Shown here: positions 16,035-25,229 of the stretch, in pieces
Layout: every line of letters begins with the position of its first letter
How positions within the stretch are numbered: the first letter of the stretch is position 1
Source of the DNA: Pedobacter sp. MR2016-24
Lineage (GTDB): Bacteria; Bacteroidota; Bacteroidia; Sphingobacteriales; Sphingobacteriaceae
Assembly (NCBI RefSeq): GCF_026239655.1
Contig: NZ_JAPIVO010000001.1
Span: 1 to 64,000 of the forward strand
Length of the DNA stretch: 64,000 nucleotides
Reading direction: 5' to 3'
Position numbers and translations under genes: made by a program
Notes under the pieces: generated by a model
The model's database searches: none
Told to the model about the DNA's origin: nothing
Seen by the model: only the letters and a program-made list of their open reading frames with translations

Positions 16035-17060
16035 TTAAAGAGATTTACGCAGCTTTATATCGAACGGCACAGCAACTTTCCTGCTTTCAACATCAAAAAG
16101 ACATTCAGCTGCAAGTTTACCCATCAATTCAAAGTCAGTAGAAATAGTTGTTATTCCATCCAGAATGACACGCTTTAGTGGTGTCTCATTATAAGAGATC
16201 AAACCTATATCTTCACCAACTTTAAACTTGGTTTCCATTATTTTTTCAATAAACTGAACCAGATGTTCTTCTAATAAGAAGATATAAGCCTGTCCACTTT
16301 GCAAAGCACAATCTTTCACCTCGTGGAAGATATCAACTTTAAAATCGTACTGCCGACAAAATCTTTTAACCCCAACAGTGATCTCAGATGAGAAGTAGAT
16401 ATGTTCAGGAATAACCAGGATCAGATGTGAATAATCTGCCAAACGATTCGCCAGCATTTCGAGTGCAGTATAAATATCCGCCTCAAAATCTTCATAAACT
16501 GCAGAGAAATCTCCCCTTACCCCTTCAACTAACTTGTCGATCAGGACAAGCTTCTGTTTAGGGATAGCATTTAGTGGTTCAGAAGGGCAGCCGGCCTTTT
16601 CAGAAAAATGTGGTATGACTACAATTTTCTCATATTGCTCCTGCTTTTCCAGCAGAAGCCTGTTAAAGAGATTTACGTCATTATTATAGATAACAAAATC
16701 TACCACTGCCCGCTCTCCCAATGCAGCCGTAAAAGATTCATAGATCATTTTTTTGTGGGCACTTAACTGATTAAATAGCAAGAGCACTTTCAGCTGTTCA
16801 CCAGATTGCTGTCTGGTGATAAAAAAACCCTTACCATGAGCGGAAGTAATCACTCTTAATTTCTTCAGGTGATTGTATGCCTTTTCTACTGTATTTTTAG
16901 ACAATTCCAGCGTAGCACACAGATCGTGTATAGAAGGAAGCTGATCTCCGCTGACAATTTTCCCGCCATCAATACCATTTACAATAGCTTTCATGAGCTG
17001 CCGGTATTTAGGCATCATGGAGCAATTGTCCATTGTCAGTCCTTTGATATAATTATTCAT
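16035..17060 (-). CDS. GntR-family regulator with periplasmic-binding-like sensor
   Basis: A 341-residue transcription factor. The N-terminal winged helix is GntR type (PKYRQLMKAIVNGI to SAHGKGFFI, about residues 17-85, with SKNTVEKAYNHL as the recognition helix). The remaining 250 residues resemble the LacI/periplasmic-binding-protein fold (LLFNQLSAHKKMIYESF, then DGITTISTDFELMGKLAAECL), as in sugar-responsive regulators of this phylum. It lies 9 bp downstream of the FKBP gene and close to a BglX-type glycosidase, so it may answer to a sugar; the target is not shown by the sequence. Confidence 0.85.
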   Translation of the reverse strand: MNNYIKGLTMDNCSMMPKYRQLMKAIVNGIDGGKIVSGDQLPSIHDLCATLELSKNTVEKAYNHLKKLRVITSAHGKGFFITRQQSGEQLKVLLLFNQLSAHKKMIYESFTAALGERAVVDFVIYNNDVNLFNRLLLEKQEQYEKIVVIPHFSEKAGCPSEPLNAIPKQKLVLIDKLVEGVRGDFSAVYEDFEADIYTALEMLANRLADYSHLILVIPEHIYFSSEITVGVKRFCRQYDFKVDIFHEVKDCALQSGQAYIFLLEEHLVQFIEKIMETKFKVGEDIGLISYNETPLKRVILDGITTISTDFELMGKLAAECLFDVESRKVAVPFDIKLRKSL

Positions 17061-17069
17061 GAAAGACGA

Positions 17070-17561
17070 CTATCGAATGATATCCAGCAACCGGACCTCA
17101 CAAATTAAAGTTGCACCTGGCGGCACATCTTTGTATCCTTCCTTACCAAATGCAAGTGCGGCCGGGACATAAAGAATCCATTTGGCCCCGACAGGCATCA
17201 TTACTACTGCCTCCTGCATTCCGGGCATTGCTTCATCCAATTGATGAATCCAGGGTTTATCATTAAAAGTGTCGACTATCTTAGTGCCATTGATCAATGA
17301 AATATTGTAGTGAAGACTTACTTTATCAGTAGTCGAAGGTTTCTGGCCATCTCCTTCTTCAATTACTTTGTATTGTAACCCGGAAGAAGTAACAACTATA
17401 TCTTTTGATACTTTATTTTTTTCTAAAAAAGCTTTGCACTCCGGAGCGGTTGGCAGCGGTACTGCTGCAGCTGGAATTGAATTATCCTGATTTTGTGCTT
17501 GTGTACTTAAAATACCAGTTAGGAATAAAGTTGCGGTCAGTATGATCTGAGTAAATTTCAT
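17070..17561 (-). CDS. secreted FKBP-type peptidyl-prolyl isomerase
   Basis: A 163-residue exported protein from ATG 17561: signal peptide MKFTQIILTATLFLTGILSTQAQ, a spacer, and one FKBP domain in the C-terminal half (SGLQYKVIEEGDGQKPSTTDKV; GMQEAVVMMPVGAKWILYVPAALAFG; PPGATLICEVRLLDI). These are the conserved family blocks. It accelerates prolyl cis-trans isomerisation in the periplasm. An in-frame ATG 12 codons upstream gives a non-signal-like start and is less likely. Confidence 0.88.
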   Translation of the reverse strand: MKFTQIILTATLFLTGILSTQAQNQDNSIPAAAVPLPTAPECKAFLEKNKVSKDIVVTSSGLQYKVIEEGDGQKPSTTDKVSLHYNISLINGTKIVDTFNDKPWIHQLDEAMPGMQEAVVMMPVGAKWILYVPAALAFGKEGYKDVPPGATLICEVRLLDIIR

Positions 17562-17689
17562 TATTTGGTTTGTTTTATTAAATAGTTGATATTTCACAAG
17601 CTATCTCCTATTCAAAAAACTCATTTCTACAGCAACAGGCTAAACATAACCCCCGCTTTCTCAACTGTTAATGTCCTTACAAAATAAAA

Positions 17690-19924
17690 TTAGAATTCAG
17701 TTGTTTCCCTTACAGTAAAACCTGTGGTCATTCGCCCCATCTGAATTTCATATTCTCCTGCTTCTACTACTTTTTTATTGTTCAGGTTGATAAAGCCGAG
17801 TTCTTTTACGGGTAACACAAAGGTCAGCGTTTTCGCTTCTCCAGGTTCAAGACTGATTTTTTCAAATCTTCTCAGCCGTTTTACGTCAGGCGTGATACTA
17901 GCATAAAGCTGTTTGGAAAAAAGCATAACTACTTCCTTACCGGTTACTGATCCTGTATTTTTGACGGCCACAGTTATGGTCACGTTTTCTGTTGCTTTAA
18001 AGACGGATTTACTGATGCCAAAATTGGTGTACTCGAAACTGCTATATCCGAATCCTGATCCAAAATTGAATTGCGGATTGTAATTGGCATCATCCGATGG
18101 TTTGTGAATATAGTTGATTAAGGAATTAACTTCTCTTGGATAAGTATAAGGTAACCTTCCAGAAGGATTTACCTTACCCATTAAAATGTCAGCCAAAGCA
18201 TCTGCCCCAAAATTGCCGGGCAGGAATGTCTGTAGTATTGCCGATGCAAAAGGCTCTATTTTATTTATAATCCTTGGTCGTCCTTCATTCAAAACAAGGA
18301 CAATTGGTTTTCCCGTTTGAGATAATTCTTCCGCAAGACGTTGCTGATTTTGTGAAAGATTCAGATTATTCAGGTTTCCCGGTGTCTCTGTATAACTGTT
18401 TTCACCCAAACAAAGAACAATCACATCTGCTTTTTTTGCTGCTTTAACGGCAGACTTGATATCAGTCTCCTGATCCTGATTGAAATTCCCCTCCTTCAGA
18501 TAACTGACTCCGGCTACATAACTCACATTGTTTTTTCCGAATCTGGTTTCTACAGCCTCCAGCATTGTATGGTAGTCATGGGCATACTCATCTGTATTTT
18601 CGCCCTGCCAGCTATAACTCCAGCCTCCATTAAGCGATCTCATTATATTCGCATTTGGTCCGCATACCAAAATCCTGCTTCCTTCTTTTAAAGGCAATAC
18701 ATTGTCTTTATTTTTCAGTAGTGTGATTGATTCGGCGGCTACCTGATAAGCACTTTGCTGAAAAGCTTTACTTCCGAATTTAGGATAGTCTTCCAAAAAT
18801 GTATTTGGCTTGTTAAACAGGTCAAGCTCAAATTTTACAGTAAGTATTCTGCGCACTGCGTCATCAATCCGGCTTACCGGAACCTTGCCCTCTTTTACCA
18901 GTGCCATCAGATTTTTGCAGAAGCTTTTGTAATCGTATGGAATCATAGCCATATCTATCCCTGCATTAATGGCCAGCATGATGGCATCTTTTTCATTTTT
19001 TGCTACCCGGTCTCTTTTATATACATAGTCAATATCATTCCAGTCGGTCACTACGAAACCGGTAAATTTTAATTCGTTTTTCAGGATGTCTGTCAGGATA
19101 TGTTTATTCACATGTGTAGGAATTCCATTGATCAGTGCAGAATTGACCATAACTGTTTTAGCACCCGCTTTGATTGCCGCTGCAAATGCTGGCAGATGGT
19201 ATTCTCTTAAATAGTGTTCCGGGATCCAGGCATCTGTACGGTCCTTTCCCGATTTGGGATCCGAATACCCCATAAAGTGCTTTAAAGTAGCAACGACCTT
19301 TTCTTTGCTGCCCACCGGCTGCTGATAGCCGTTCAGTGCAGCAAGCCCCATTTCCTTAACCAGGTAAGGATCTTCTCCAAAACCTTCCCATATACGTGGC
19401 CATTGCGGGTTAACGCCAAGATCAAGAACGGGAGAAAAATTCCAGGGTATACCAGCTGCCCGGGCTTCATAAGCGGTAATTGTTGCTGCCTCTTTTATCA
19501 GATCCCTGTTAAAAGTTGCCGCCTGCCCAATCTGTTGGGGAAATAACGTAGCACCATTTACGTAATTGACACCATGAATATCATCCAGACCATACAGCAC
19601 AGGAATCTTCAATCTTGTTTGTTTTGCTTTCTCCTGAATGTCTAGTATAAACTTATTCCATTCGCTTGCAGAGAATAACTTCCCTGGCACTACGTTCAGC
19701 ACAGATCCTATTTTATAGTTTACTATTGCATCATTAAGAACAGCAGTATCTGCCGTAATCTGTGCCATCTGCCCCACTTTCTCTGCAAGGGTCATCTTCT
19801 TCATCATTACAGCAACTTTCTGTTTAATGAGGACATCCTGTGCTTTCAGATAGTTATCTGGAGCAAATAGGACGATGAAATTACAGAGTAAACAAGAAAG
19901 GAAAAGTTTTTTTTGAGGGCTCAT
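17690..19924 (-). CDS. BglX-type GH3 beta-glycosidase
   Basis: A 744-residue secreted enzyme. The GH3 N-terminal barrel spans about 30-360 with the nucleophile Asp in GFVVTDWNDID, and KHFMGYSDPKSGKDRT is the conserved loop. The GH3 C-terminal domain spans about 390-610 with a candidate acid/base Glu in LGENSYTETPGN. A fibronectin III-like domain makes up the last 90 residues. The leader has the hydrophobic stretch LFLSCLLCNFIVLFA. The likely reaction is release of terminal glucose or xylose from beta-linked oligosaccharides in the periplasm. ATG 19924 is preferred over 19945 because the latter overlaps the -7 element. Confidence 0.9.
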   Translation of the reverse strand: MSPQKKLFLSCLLCNFIVLFAPDNYLKAQDVLIKQKVAVMMKKMTLAEKVGQMAQITADTAVLNDAIVNYKIGSVLNVVPGKLFSASEWNKFILDIQEKAKQTRLKIPVLYGLDDIHGVNYVNGATLFPQQIGQAATFNRDLIKEAATITAYEARAAGIPWNFSPVLDLGVNPQWPRIWEGFGEDPYLVKEMGLAALNGYQQPVGSKEKVVATLKHFMGYSDPKSGKDRTDAWIPEHYLREYHLPAFAAAIKAGAKTVMVNSALINGIPTHVNKHILTDILKNELKFTGFVVTDWNDIDYVYKRDRVAKNEKDAIMLAINAGIDMAMIPYDYKSFCKNLMALVKEGKVPVSRIDDAVRRILTVKFELDLFNKPNTFLEDYPKFGSKAFQQSAYQVAAESITLLKNKDNVLPLKEGSRILVCGPNANIMRSLNGGWSYSWQGENTDEYAHDYHTMLEAVETRFGKNNVSYVAGVSYLKEGNFNQDQETDIKSAVKAAKKADVIVLCLGENSYTETPGNLNNLNLSQNQQRLAEELSQTGKPIVLVLNEGRPRIINKIEPFASAILQTFLPGNFGADALADILMGKVNPSGRLPYTYPREVNSLINYIHKPSDDANYNPQFNFGSGFGYSSFEYTNFGISKSVFKATENVTITVAVKNTGSVTGKEVVMLFSKQLYASITPDVKRLRRFEKISLEPGEAKTLTFVLPVKELGFINLNNKKVVEAGEYEIQMGRMTTGFTVRETTEF

Positions 19925-19942
19925 AAGATGATTGATGAGCCG

Positions 19943-19950
19943 CAAATGTA
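19943..19950 (-). promoter_or_regulatory. promoter of BglX-type gene (-7 TACATTTG)
   Basis: Exact TAnnTTTG on the minus strand, 19 bp before ATG 19924. It sets the start codon and implies a leader of about 15 nt. Confidence 0.6.
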
Positions 19951-20068
19951 ATTGTGGGTATGCAGAGAACTTTCATTTACTGTCTGCAAAAGGCATCCAA
20001 ATTATCCGAAGAGAGAAATCGCGTATCCTACCTGATAAACTAAATTTTCAGTTCTTATAAACCGAAGT

Positions 20069-21061
20069 CTAATTATTGTTGTTAATCAGGTTTACTATCA
20101 CTTTAACCATCATTTCTTTTTCTTCGGGCTTGCTTTCTGCAATCATTAGCGTTAAGGCAACTAACGCATTATCAGCAATACGTTTAGAACCATCTTGCTT
20201 ATACAGAATGCTATTCTTTTCCATGAACCAAACAAATAAATAGGCCGCTATACGCTTATTCCCATCTGAAAAAGAATGATTCTTTACTACGAAATAAAGC
20301 AAATTAGCTGCTTTTTCTTCTATGCTTGGATAAAATTCGACGCCACCAAAAGATTGATATATAGTGCCAATAGACCCCTTGAATGATTGATCTTTCTCAT
20401 TACCAAAGAGCGATCCCCCACCAAATTTTTCCTTTAAAGTGTTTATTGCTTCTACTGCTTCGCCATAGGTTGCCCTAAAAAGCCCATTATCATTTGTTGT
20501 ACCTTCAATTGTTAATTGCTGATGATCGTATTTATCTAATATATCGAGGGCATATGCGTAATCCGTAACCACTTTAAGAAGTCCTGTTGCTTCATCAGAA
20601 GTCAGCTCTTTACTTTCTAATACATTACTTAAAAGGTTTACCGCACTTTTTAAACTGGCCAATTGATCTGTTTGTACTCTTAAACGTTCTTCATTTACAG
20701 AATAACCTTTAATCAAATAGTCCTTCAAGATACCATTCGCCCAAATACGGAACTGTGTTGCCCTAATTGAATTTACTTTATAGCCGATAGAAAGAATCAT
20801 ATCAAGGCTAAAGACATCCAGAGTTCTTTTTATTTCCCTACCTCCTTCCTTTTGAACTGTTTCCATTTTGGAAACAGTTGAAGTATCAAGCTCCCCACTT
20901 TTGAAAATGTTACTAATATGCTTACTAATGGCTGGAACTCTGGTGCCAAAAACTTCAGCAATTTGCTTTTGGGTCAGCCAAACAGTATCATTTACCAACG
21001 TGACTTCAATAGCTGGCAAACCATCATCGGTTTTATAAAATAATATTTGATCTGTAAACAT
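20069..21061 (-). CDS. RhuM-Fic/Doc fusion protein
   Basis: A 330-residue two-part protein. The N-terminal part (about 1-130) is the RhuM/virulence-protein domain with a predicted helix-turn-helix (WLTQKQIAEVFGTRVPAISKHISNIF). The C-terminal part contains a Fic/Doc core with HSFSDGNKRIAAYLF; the lysine in GNKR is the Doc-type form rather than the GNGR of AMP-transferring Fic proteins. In the Doc toxin that motif phosphorylates EF-Tu; whether this protein does so is inference. The gene stands alone with no partner antitoxin visible, beside tRNA-Ser. The DNA-binding half may control its own expression. ATG 21061 is chosen; an upstream in-frame ATG at 21124 adds 21 residues of no clear family match. 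Confidence 0.87.
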   Translation of the reverse strand: MFTDQILFYKTDDGLPAIEVTLVNDTVWLTQKQIAEVFGTRVPAISKHISNIFKSGELDTSTVSKMETVQKEGGREIKRTLDVFSLDMILSIGYKVNSIRATQFRIWANGILKDYLIKGYSVNEERLRVQTDQLASLKSAVNLLSNVLESKELTSDEATGLLKVVTDYAYALDILDKYDHQQLTIEGTTNDNGLFRATYGEAVEAINTLKEKFGGGSLFGNEKDQSFKGSIGTIYQSFGGVEFYPSIEEKAANLLYFVVKNHSFSDGNKRIAAYLFVWFMEKNSILYKQDGSKRIADNALVALTLMIAESKPEEKEMMVKVIVNLINNNN

Positions 21062-21334
21062 GATGAATGGTTTTTGAAGGTGAAAAAAATAAATTATTCT
21101 GCTAATGTAATCCCGATTGAACATTAATTGGTTAAAAATTTATTCGCTTCTTTTCCAACATAGTCAAATCGGCAACTCTGAGATGAAGTATTCAGTATGT
21201 CCTTGCCTGGTTTTGATTGTACTGCCTCAACAATTTGCAGAAGCTTTCAACCGGCGCAAGTTAATAAGTGTAATAGTGGTAAGTAATGTTTGACTGACTA
21301 CGCAATTATGGATCTGAGCTTTCCTCAAAACCAT

Positions 21335-21369
21335 AAAAGCGCCTTGAACATGAAGTTCAAGACGCTTTT
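21335..21369 (-). terminator. terminator downstream of tRNA-Ser
   Basis: AAAAGCG (21335-21341) and CTTGAAC (21343-21349) pair with GTTCAAG (21355-21361) and CGCTTTT (21363-21369). The minus strand reads into CTTTTAT after the stem. Confidence 0.75.
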
Positions 21370-21389
21370 ATAATTACTTTGCTTACTCG

Positions 21390-21477
21390 CGGAGAGAGAG
21401 GGATTCGAACCCTCGATACCCTTTTGAGGTATACACACTTTCCAGGCGTGCTCCTTCAACCACTCGGACACCTCTCC
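21390..21477 (-). tRNA. tRNA-Ser (anticodon GGA)
   Basis: On the minus strand the gene starts GGAGAGGTGTCCGAG and ends with the T-arm GGTTCGAATCC and acceptor TCTCTCC plus discriminator G. The anticodon loop CTGGAAA gives GGA, reading UCC and UCU. A long variable arm (GTATACCTCAAAAGGGTATC) confirms class II serine type. No CCA is encoded. Confidence 0.95.
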
Positions 21478-21522
21478 ATTCGGGGTTGCAAAAGTAGTAT
21501 TTTTTTTGATTGTTAAAGCAAA

Positions 21523-22953
21523 TTAATCAATTACTGTAACTTTTAGCATGTTTGTTTTTCCTTTGATTTCCATTGGAACGGCTGCAGTGTTAATCAGGAT
21601 ATCTCCTTTTTTAATCAACTTGGCTTTTACCAGTTGCTCATTTACCTCTGCAATCGTTTTATCAGTACTCTCAAATGCATCGTAGAAGAATGCCTGTACA
21701 CCCCATACTAAACTCAAAGTATTGATAAGACCCCTGTTATTAGTAAAGATATAGGTCAATGCTTCTGGTCTGTGGCTTGAAATCTCAAAAGCAGTATAAC
21801 CGCTCACTGTTAGAGAAACAATACCTACAGCACCTGTTTGTTTAGCTAAGAATACAGCTGAATCACAAACTGCATCACTTAAGAAAGTGTCAGATTTTGA
21901 TTTCAGGTGTTTATCAGCATTGAAAGGGTAGTTGTTTACTTCGATGTTCTGAATAATTTTCTGCATGGTCTCGATAACGATCAGTGGAAACTCTCCAACT
22001 GATGTCTCACCGCTAAGCATTACTGCATCAGCACCATCCAATACAGAATTCGCTACGTCATTCACCTCAGCACGTGTTGGTCTCGGTGTAGTGATCATAC
22101 TTTCCAGCATTTGGGTAGCAATGATAACTGGTTTAGATGCCGCACGACATTTTTGAACAATCATTTTCTGCAACAAAGGAACTTCTTCCATTGGCATTTC
22201 CACACCAAGGTCTCCCCTTGCTACCATGATACCGTCTGAAACTGCGATGATCTCATCAATGTTAGCGATCGCTTCAGGCTTCTCGATTTTAGCGATTACC
22301 CTTGCATGTTTGCCTCTAGCTTTGATGATTTCTTTCAATTCAACGATGTCAGCCGCATTACGAACAAATGAAAGTCCGATCCAGTCCACATCATTTTCTA
22401 AAACAAATTCCAGATTTTTACGATCTTCTACAGTTAGAGAAGGAATAGAAACCTTAGTATTAGGTAAGTTTACTCCTTTTCTCGAAGTAAGGATACCACC
22501 GTGAACAACTTCACAAACTACCTCATCTTCAAGGTTGGTTTCAATAACTCTCATTTGCAGTTTTCCATCATCTAAAAGAATGATTTCTCCTGCTTTTACG
22601 TCCTTAGGGAACGTAGTATACGTGATATAAATACGCTCTTCATTACCAATACATTCTTTCGTAGTAATAATCGTACGGCTACCATTAACCAATTGGATAC
22701 CACCATCCTGTACCATTCCGATTCTGATTTTCGGACCTTGCAAGTCAGCTAATATACCAACATTGTAATTGTGTTTTTTATTGATTGCCCTGATCGTATC
22801 CAGTACTTCCTGGTGATCAGCTTGTGAGCCGTGTGAAAAGTTAAGTCTGCAAACGTCAAGTCCTGCATTAAACATGCTGTATAAGACATCTGGTTTGGCC
22901 GAGGCTGGACCTAGCGTGGCTACGATTTTGGTTCTGGAATGAAAGGGTTTCAT
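21523..22953 (-). CDS. pyk: pyruvate kinase
   Basis: A 476-residue glycolytic enzyme converting phosphoenolpyruvate and ADP to pyruvate and ATP. The N-terminal RTKIVATLGPAS and CRLNFSHG blocks are present, the active-site signature IAKIEKPEAIANIDEI carries the catalytic lysine, and MVARGDLGVE and ATQMLESMI bind metal and substrate. The C-terminal allosteric domain is complete. It is a single-gene unit with a leader of about 100 nt and a palindrome over its promoter. Confidence 0.97.
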   Translation of the reverse strand: MKPFHSRTKIVATLGPASAKPDVLYSMFNAGLDVCRLNFSHGSQADHQEVLDTIRAINKKHNYNVGILADLQGPKIRIGMVQDGGIQLVNGSRTIITTKECIGNEERIYITYTTFPKDVKAGEIILLDDGKLQMRVIETNLEDEVVCEVVHGGILTSRKGVNLPNTKVSIPSLTVEDRKNLEFVLENDVDWIGLSFVRNAADIVELKEIIKARGKHARVIAKIEKPEAIANIDEIIAVSDGIMVARGDLGVEMPMEEVPLLQKMIVQKCRAASKPVIIATQMLESMITTPRPTRAEVNDVANSVLDGADAVMLSGETSVGEFPLIVIETMQKIIQNIEVNNYPFNADKHLKSKSDTFLSDAVCDSAVFLAKQTGAVGIVSLTVSGYTAFEISSHRPEALTYIFTNNRGLINTLSLVWGVQAFFYDAFESTDKTIAEVNEQLVKAKLIKKGDILINTAAVPMEIKGKTNMLKVTVID

Positions 22954-23057
22954 TTTGAGTTACTTTTATTTATTACTGACCAACAAAATGGGGATTTTTG
23001 ACTGAAAAACCAATGTTAGTCTTGTTAATTCTGTTATTTAACTAATAATGTAAGCTT

Positions 23058-23080
23058 CAAATATAGTGTATTTAATACAC
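23058..23080 (-). promoter_or_regulatory. pyk promoter with adjoining palindrome
   Basis: The -7 element TATATTTG (23058-23065, minus) is exact. Directly upstream in the same orientation lies GTGTATT-T-AATACAC (23066-23080), a perfect 7-1-7 palindrome placed between the -7 and -33 positions, where a bound dimer would compete with RNA polymerase. Confidence 0.5.
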
Positions 23081-23094
23081 CTTGCATATAAAAT

Positions 23095-23514
23095 TTACAT
23101 TACCAAATTTTCTCTGGACTTCAGTTTGACAGGATCAATCTGCGCAGCAACCTGAATATCAGGGAGTTTATTCAGACCAGTAAGTATGTAATTCAAATCT
23201 TCTTTATCAATATATGATTGGATTATCATAAAATAATCTACTTTATTCATTTCAGGAATTAAAAATCCTTCACTATTCCGGTTACTAACGATAAAAAAAT
23301 CATTATCTCCCTCCTCTGAACAAAAATAATATTTAGAAAAAGCCCTCACCGGCTCATCAATATTGAAAAAAACCTCGTGATCATCAGCTTTTTCAAAATT
23401 TAAATTTAGTCTCGTATTGATCTTATGACAGAAAACATAGTCCTTTAATGATGCTGTGATGGCGATTAGCACAAAATCCAGATCTAATGACAGTTTTAAA
23501 TACGTTTTGTTCAA
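23095..23514 (-). CDS. IPExxxVDY family protein
   Basis: A 139-residue protein with the defining motif IPEMNKVDY at about residues 86-94. It starts NKTYLKLSLDLDFVLIAITASLKDY and has alternating acidic and hydrophobic segments without signal peptide or membrane span, so it is likely cytosolic. The family is confined to Bacteroidota and has no established function. It lies directly upstream of pyk on the same strand and diverges from acpP; linkage to acyl-carrier-protein or pyruvate-kinase genes may hint at a metabolic role. Confidence 0.85.
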   Translation of the reverse strand: MNKTYLKLSLDLDFVLIAITASLKDYVFCHKINTRLNLNFEKADDHEVFFNIDEPVRAFSKYYFCSEEGDNDFFIVSNRNSEGFLIPEMNKVDYFMIIQSYIDKEDLNYILTGLNKLPDIQVAAQIDPVKLKSRENLVM

Positions 23515-23636
23515 GGCAGATTGAATAGATTATTTTAAGATGCGAAATTATAAAACTATTTTTGCTTTCCCATTTCAAATAAAAACATTAAAATTGGTAG
23601 AGAAATAAAAACATTTGAAATGTGTCAGAATTTATT

Positions 23637-23644
23637 TTTCTTTG
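23637..23644 (+). promoter_or_regulatory. acpP promoter candidate
   Basis: TTTCTTTG matches TAnnTTTG except at position 2. TTG at 23615-23617 lies 19 bp upstream. It leaves a leader of about 30 nt before the ACP ATG at 23679. Confidence 0.4.
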
Positions 23645-23678
23645 CACTGAATTATTTAACCCATTAAATTATAACATT

Positions 23679-23915
23679 ATGTCTGATATTGCTTCAAGAG
23701 TTAAGGCTATTATCGTTGAAAAATTAGGTGTGGATGAGAGCGAGGTTACCCCAGAAGCTTCTTTCACTAATGACCTAGGTGCGGATTCTTTGGATACTGT
23801 AGAACTTATCATGGAATTCGAAAAAGAATTCAATGTAGCAATTCCTGATGACCAAGCTGAGACTATCGGTACAGTTGGTCAAGCAATTGCTTACCTAGAG
23901 AAAAACGTAAAGTAG
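23679..23915 (+). CDS. acpP: acyl carrier protein
   Basis: A 78-residue acidic carrier protein with the phosphopantetheine attachment serine in [15 protein letters not shown] at about residue 37. It shuttles acyl chains during type II fatty acid synthesis. The start ATG 23679 gives the standard MSDIASRV N-terminus; the upstream extension to 23622 overlaps the promoter. It is followed 29 bp later by fabF, the usual order. Confidence 0.97.
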   Translation: MSDIASRVKAIIVEKLGVDESEVTPEASFTNDLGADSLDTVELIMEFEKEFNVAIPDDQAETIGTVGQAIAYLEKNVK

Positions 23916-23944
23916 AACATACGGTCTCCGTATAATCCGTATAA

Positions 23945-25198
23945 ATGGAATTAAAAAGAGTAGTAGTTACAGGTTTAGGTGCGCTCACTCCAATTGGCAA
24001 TACTCTCCCGGAATACTGGGAGAATTTGTTAAATGGTGTGAGCGGCGCTGCGCCGATTACAAGTTTTGACACAGAAAAGTTCAAAACAAAATTTGCATGT
24101 GAGCTTAAAAACTTCAACGCTGAAGACTTTTTGGATAAAAAAGAAGCCCGCAAATTAGATCCATTTGTTCAGTATGCTATTGTTTCTACAGATGAAGCCG
24201 TAAAAGACGGAGGGTTCGATTTTTCACAGTTGGATACGAACAGGATAGGTGTAATCTGGGGTTCCGGTATCGGTGGTATAAAAACTTTTGTGGATGAAAT
24301 GAGGAATTTTTTCGCTGGAGATGGTACTCCAAGGATTAATCCTTTCTTTATTCCAAAAATGATTATTGACATCGTAACTGGCCATATTTCAATCAGATAT
24401 GGCTTGCGCGGACCAAATTTCGCAACTGTTTCTGCCTGTGCATCATCAACCAATGCAATGATAGACGCTTATAACTATATCCGGCTGGATATGGCTGATG
24501 TGATTATCAGTGGTGGTTCAGAAGCTATCATTAATGAAGCTGGTATAGGCGGATTTAATGCCATGCATGCACTTTCTACACGTAATGACGATCCTGCAAC
24601 GGCTTCAAGACCGTTTGACAAAGACAGAGATGGATTTGTTGCCGGAGAAGGCGCCGGAACGATTATTCTGGAAGAACTGGAACATGCCAAAGCAAGAGGT
24701 GCAAAAATCTACGCTGAATTAGTTGGCGGTGGTATGAGTGCTGATGCAAATCACATTACCGCTCCTCATCCTCAGGGACTGGGTGCAAAAATGGTAATGA
24801 CCAACGCCATGAAAGACGCTGGCATGACTACCGCAGATATTGATTATATCAATGTTCACGGAACTTCTACTCCGCTTGGAGATATTAGTGAAACAAAAGC
24901 GATTGTAGATCTATTTGGTGAAGATGCTTACAAACTGAACATCAGTTCAACAAAATCAATGACCGGTCACCTCCTCGGTGCTGCGGGTGCAGTTGAGGCT
25001 ATTGCTGCTATTCTGGCTGTAAAAAACGACATCGTTCCTCCTACAATTAACCACTTTACTGATGATCCTGCATTTGATCCAAAATTGAATTTCACATTTA
25101 ATACCGCACAGAAACGTACAGTACGTGCAGCTTTGAGTAACACTTTCGGTTTCGGTGGACATAATGCTTCTGTGATCTTCAAAAAGTACGAAGAGTAA
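23945..25198 (+). CDS. fabF: 3-oxoacyl-ACP synthase II (FabF)
   Basis: A 417-residue condensing enzyme extending acyl-ACP with malonyl-ACP. It has the thiolase-fold active site: Cys in VSACASSTNAM, His in NVHGTSTPLGD and His in KSMTGHLLGAAGAVEA, plus the C-terminal SNTFGFGGHNASVIF. The Cys-His-His set is intact, so it is a decarboxylating ketosynthase and not a chain-length factor. It sits in the acpP-fabF-rnc operon. Confidence 0.97.
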   Translation: MELKRVVVTGLGALTPIGNTLPEYWENLLNGVSGAAPITSFDTEKFKTKFACELKNFNAEDFLDKKEARKLDPFVQYAIVSTDEAVKDGGFDFSQLDTNRIGVIWGSGIGGIKTFVDEMRNFFAGDGTPRINPFFIPKMIIDIVTGHISIRYGLRGPNFATVSACASSTNAMIDAYNYIRLDMADVIISGGSEAIINEAGIGGFNAMHALSTRNDDPATASRPFDKDRDGFVAGEGAGTIILEELEHAKARGAKIYAELVGGGMSADANHITAPHPQGLGAKMVMTNAMKDAGMTTADIDYINVHGTSTPLGDISETKAIVDLFGEDAYKLNISSTKSMTGHLLGAAGAVEAIAAILAVKNDIVPPTINHFTDDPAFDPKLNFTFNTAQKRTVRAALSNTFGFGGHNASVIFKKYEE

Positions 25199-25229
25199 AA
25201 ACACAAAATGCCGAATTTTAATAGATTTA

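Noticed and set aside
21125..21389. Remnant gene between the Fic fusion and tRNA-Ser
   Set aside because: A 28-codon frame (about 21198-21284) has no recognisable feature; only the tRNA terminator is supported.
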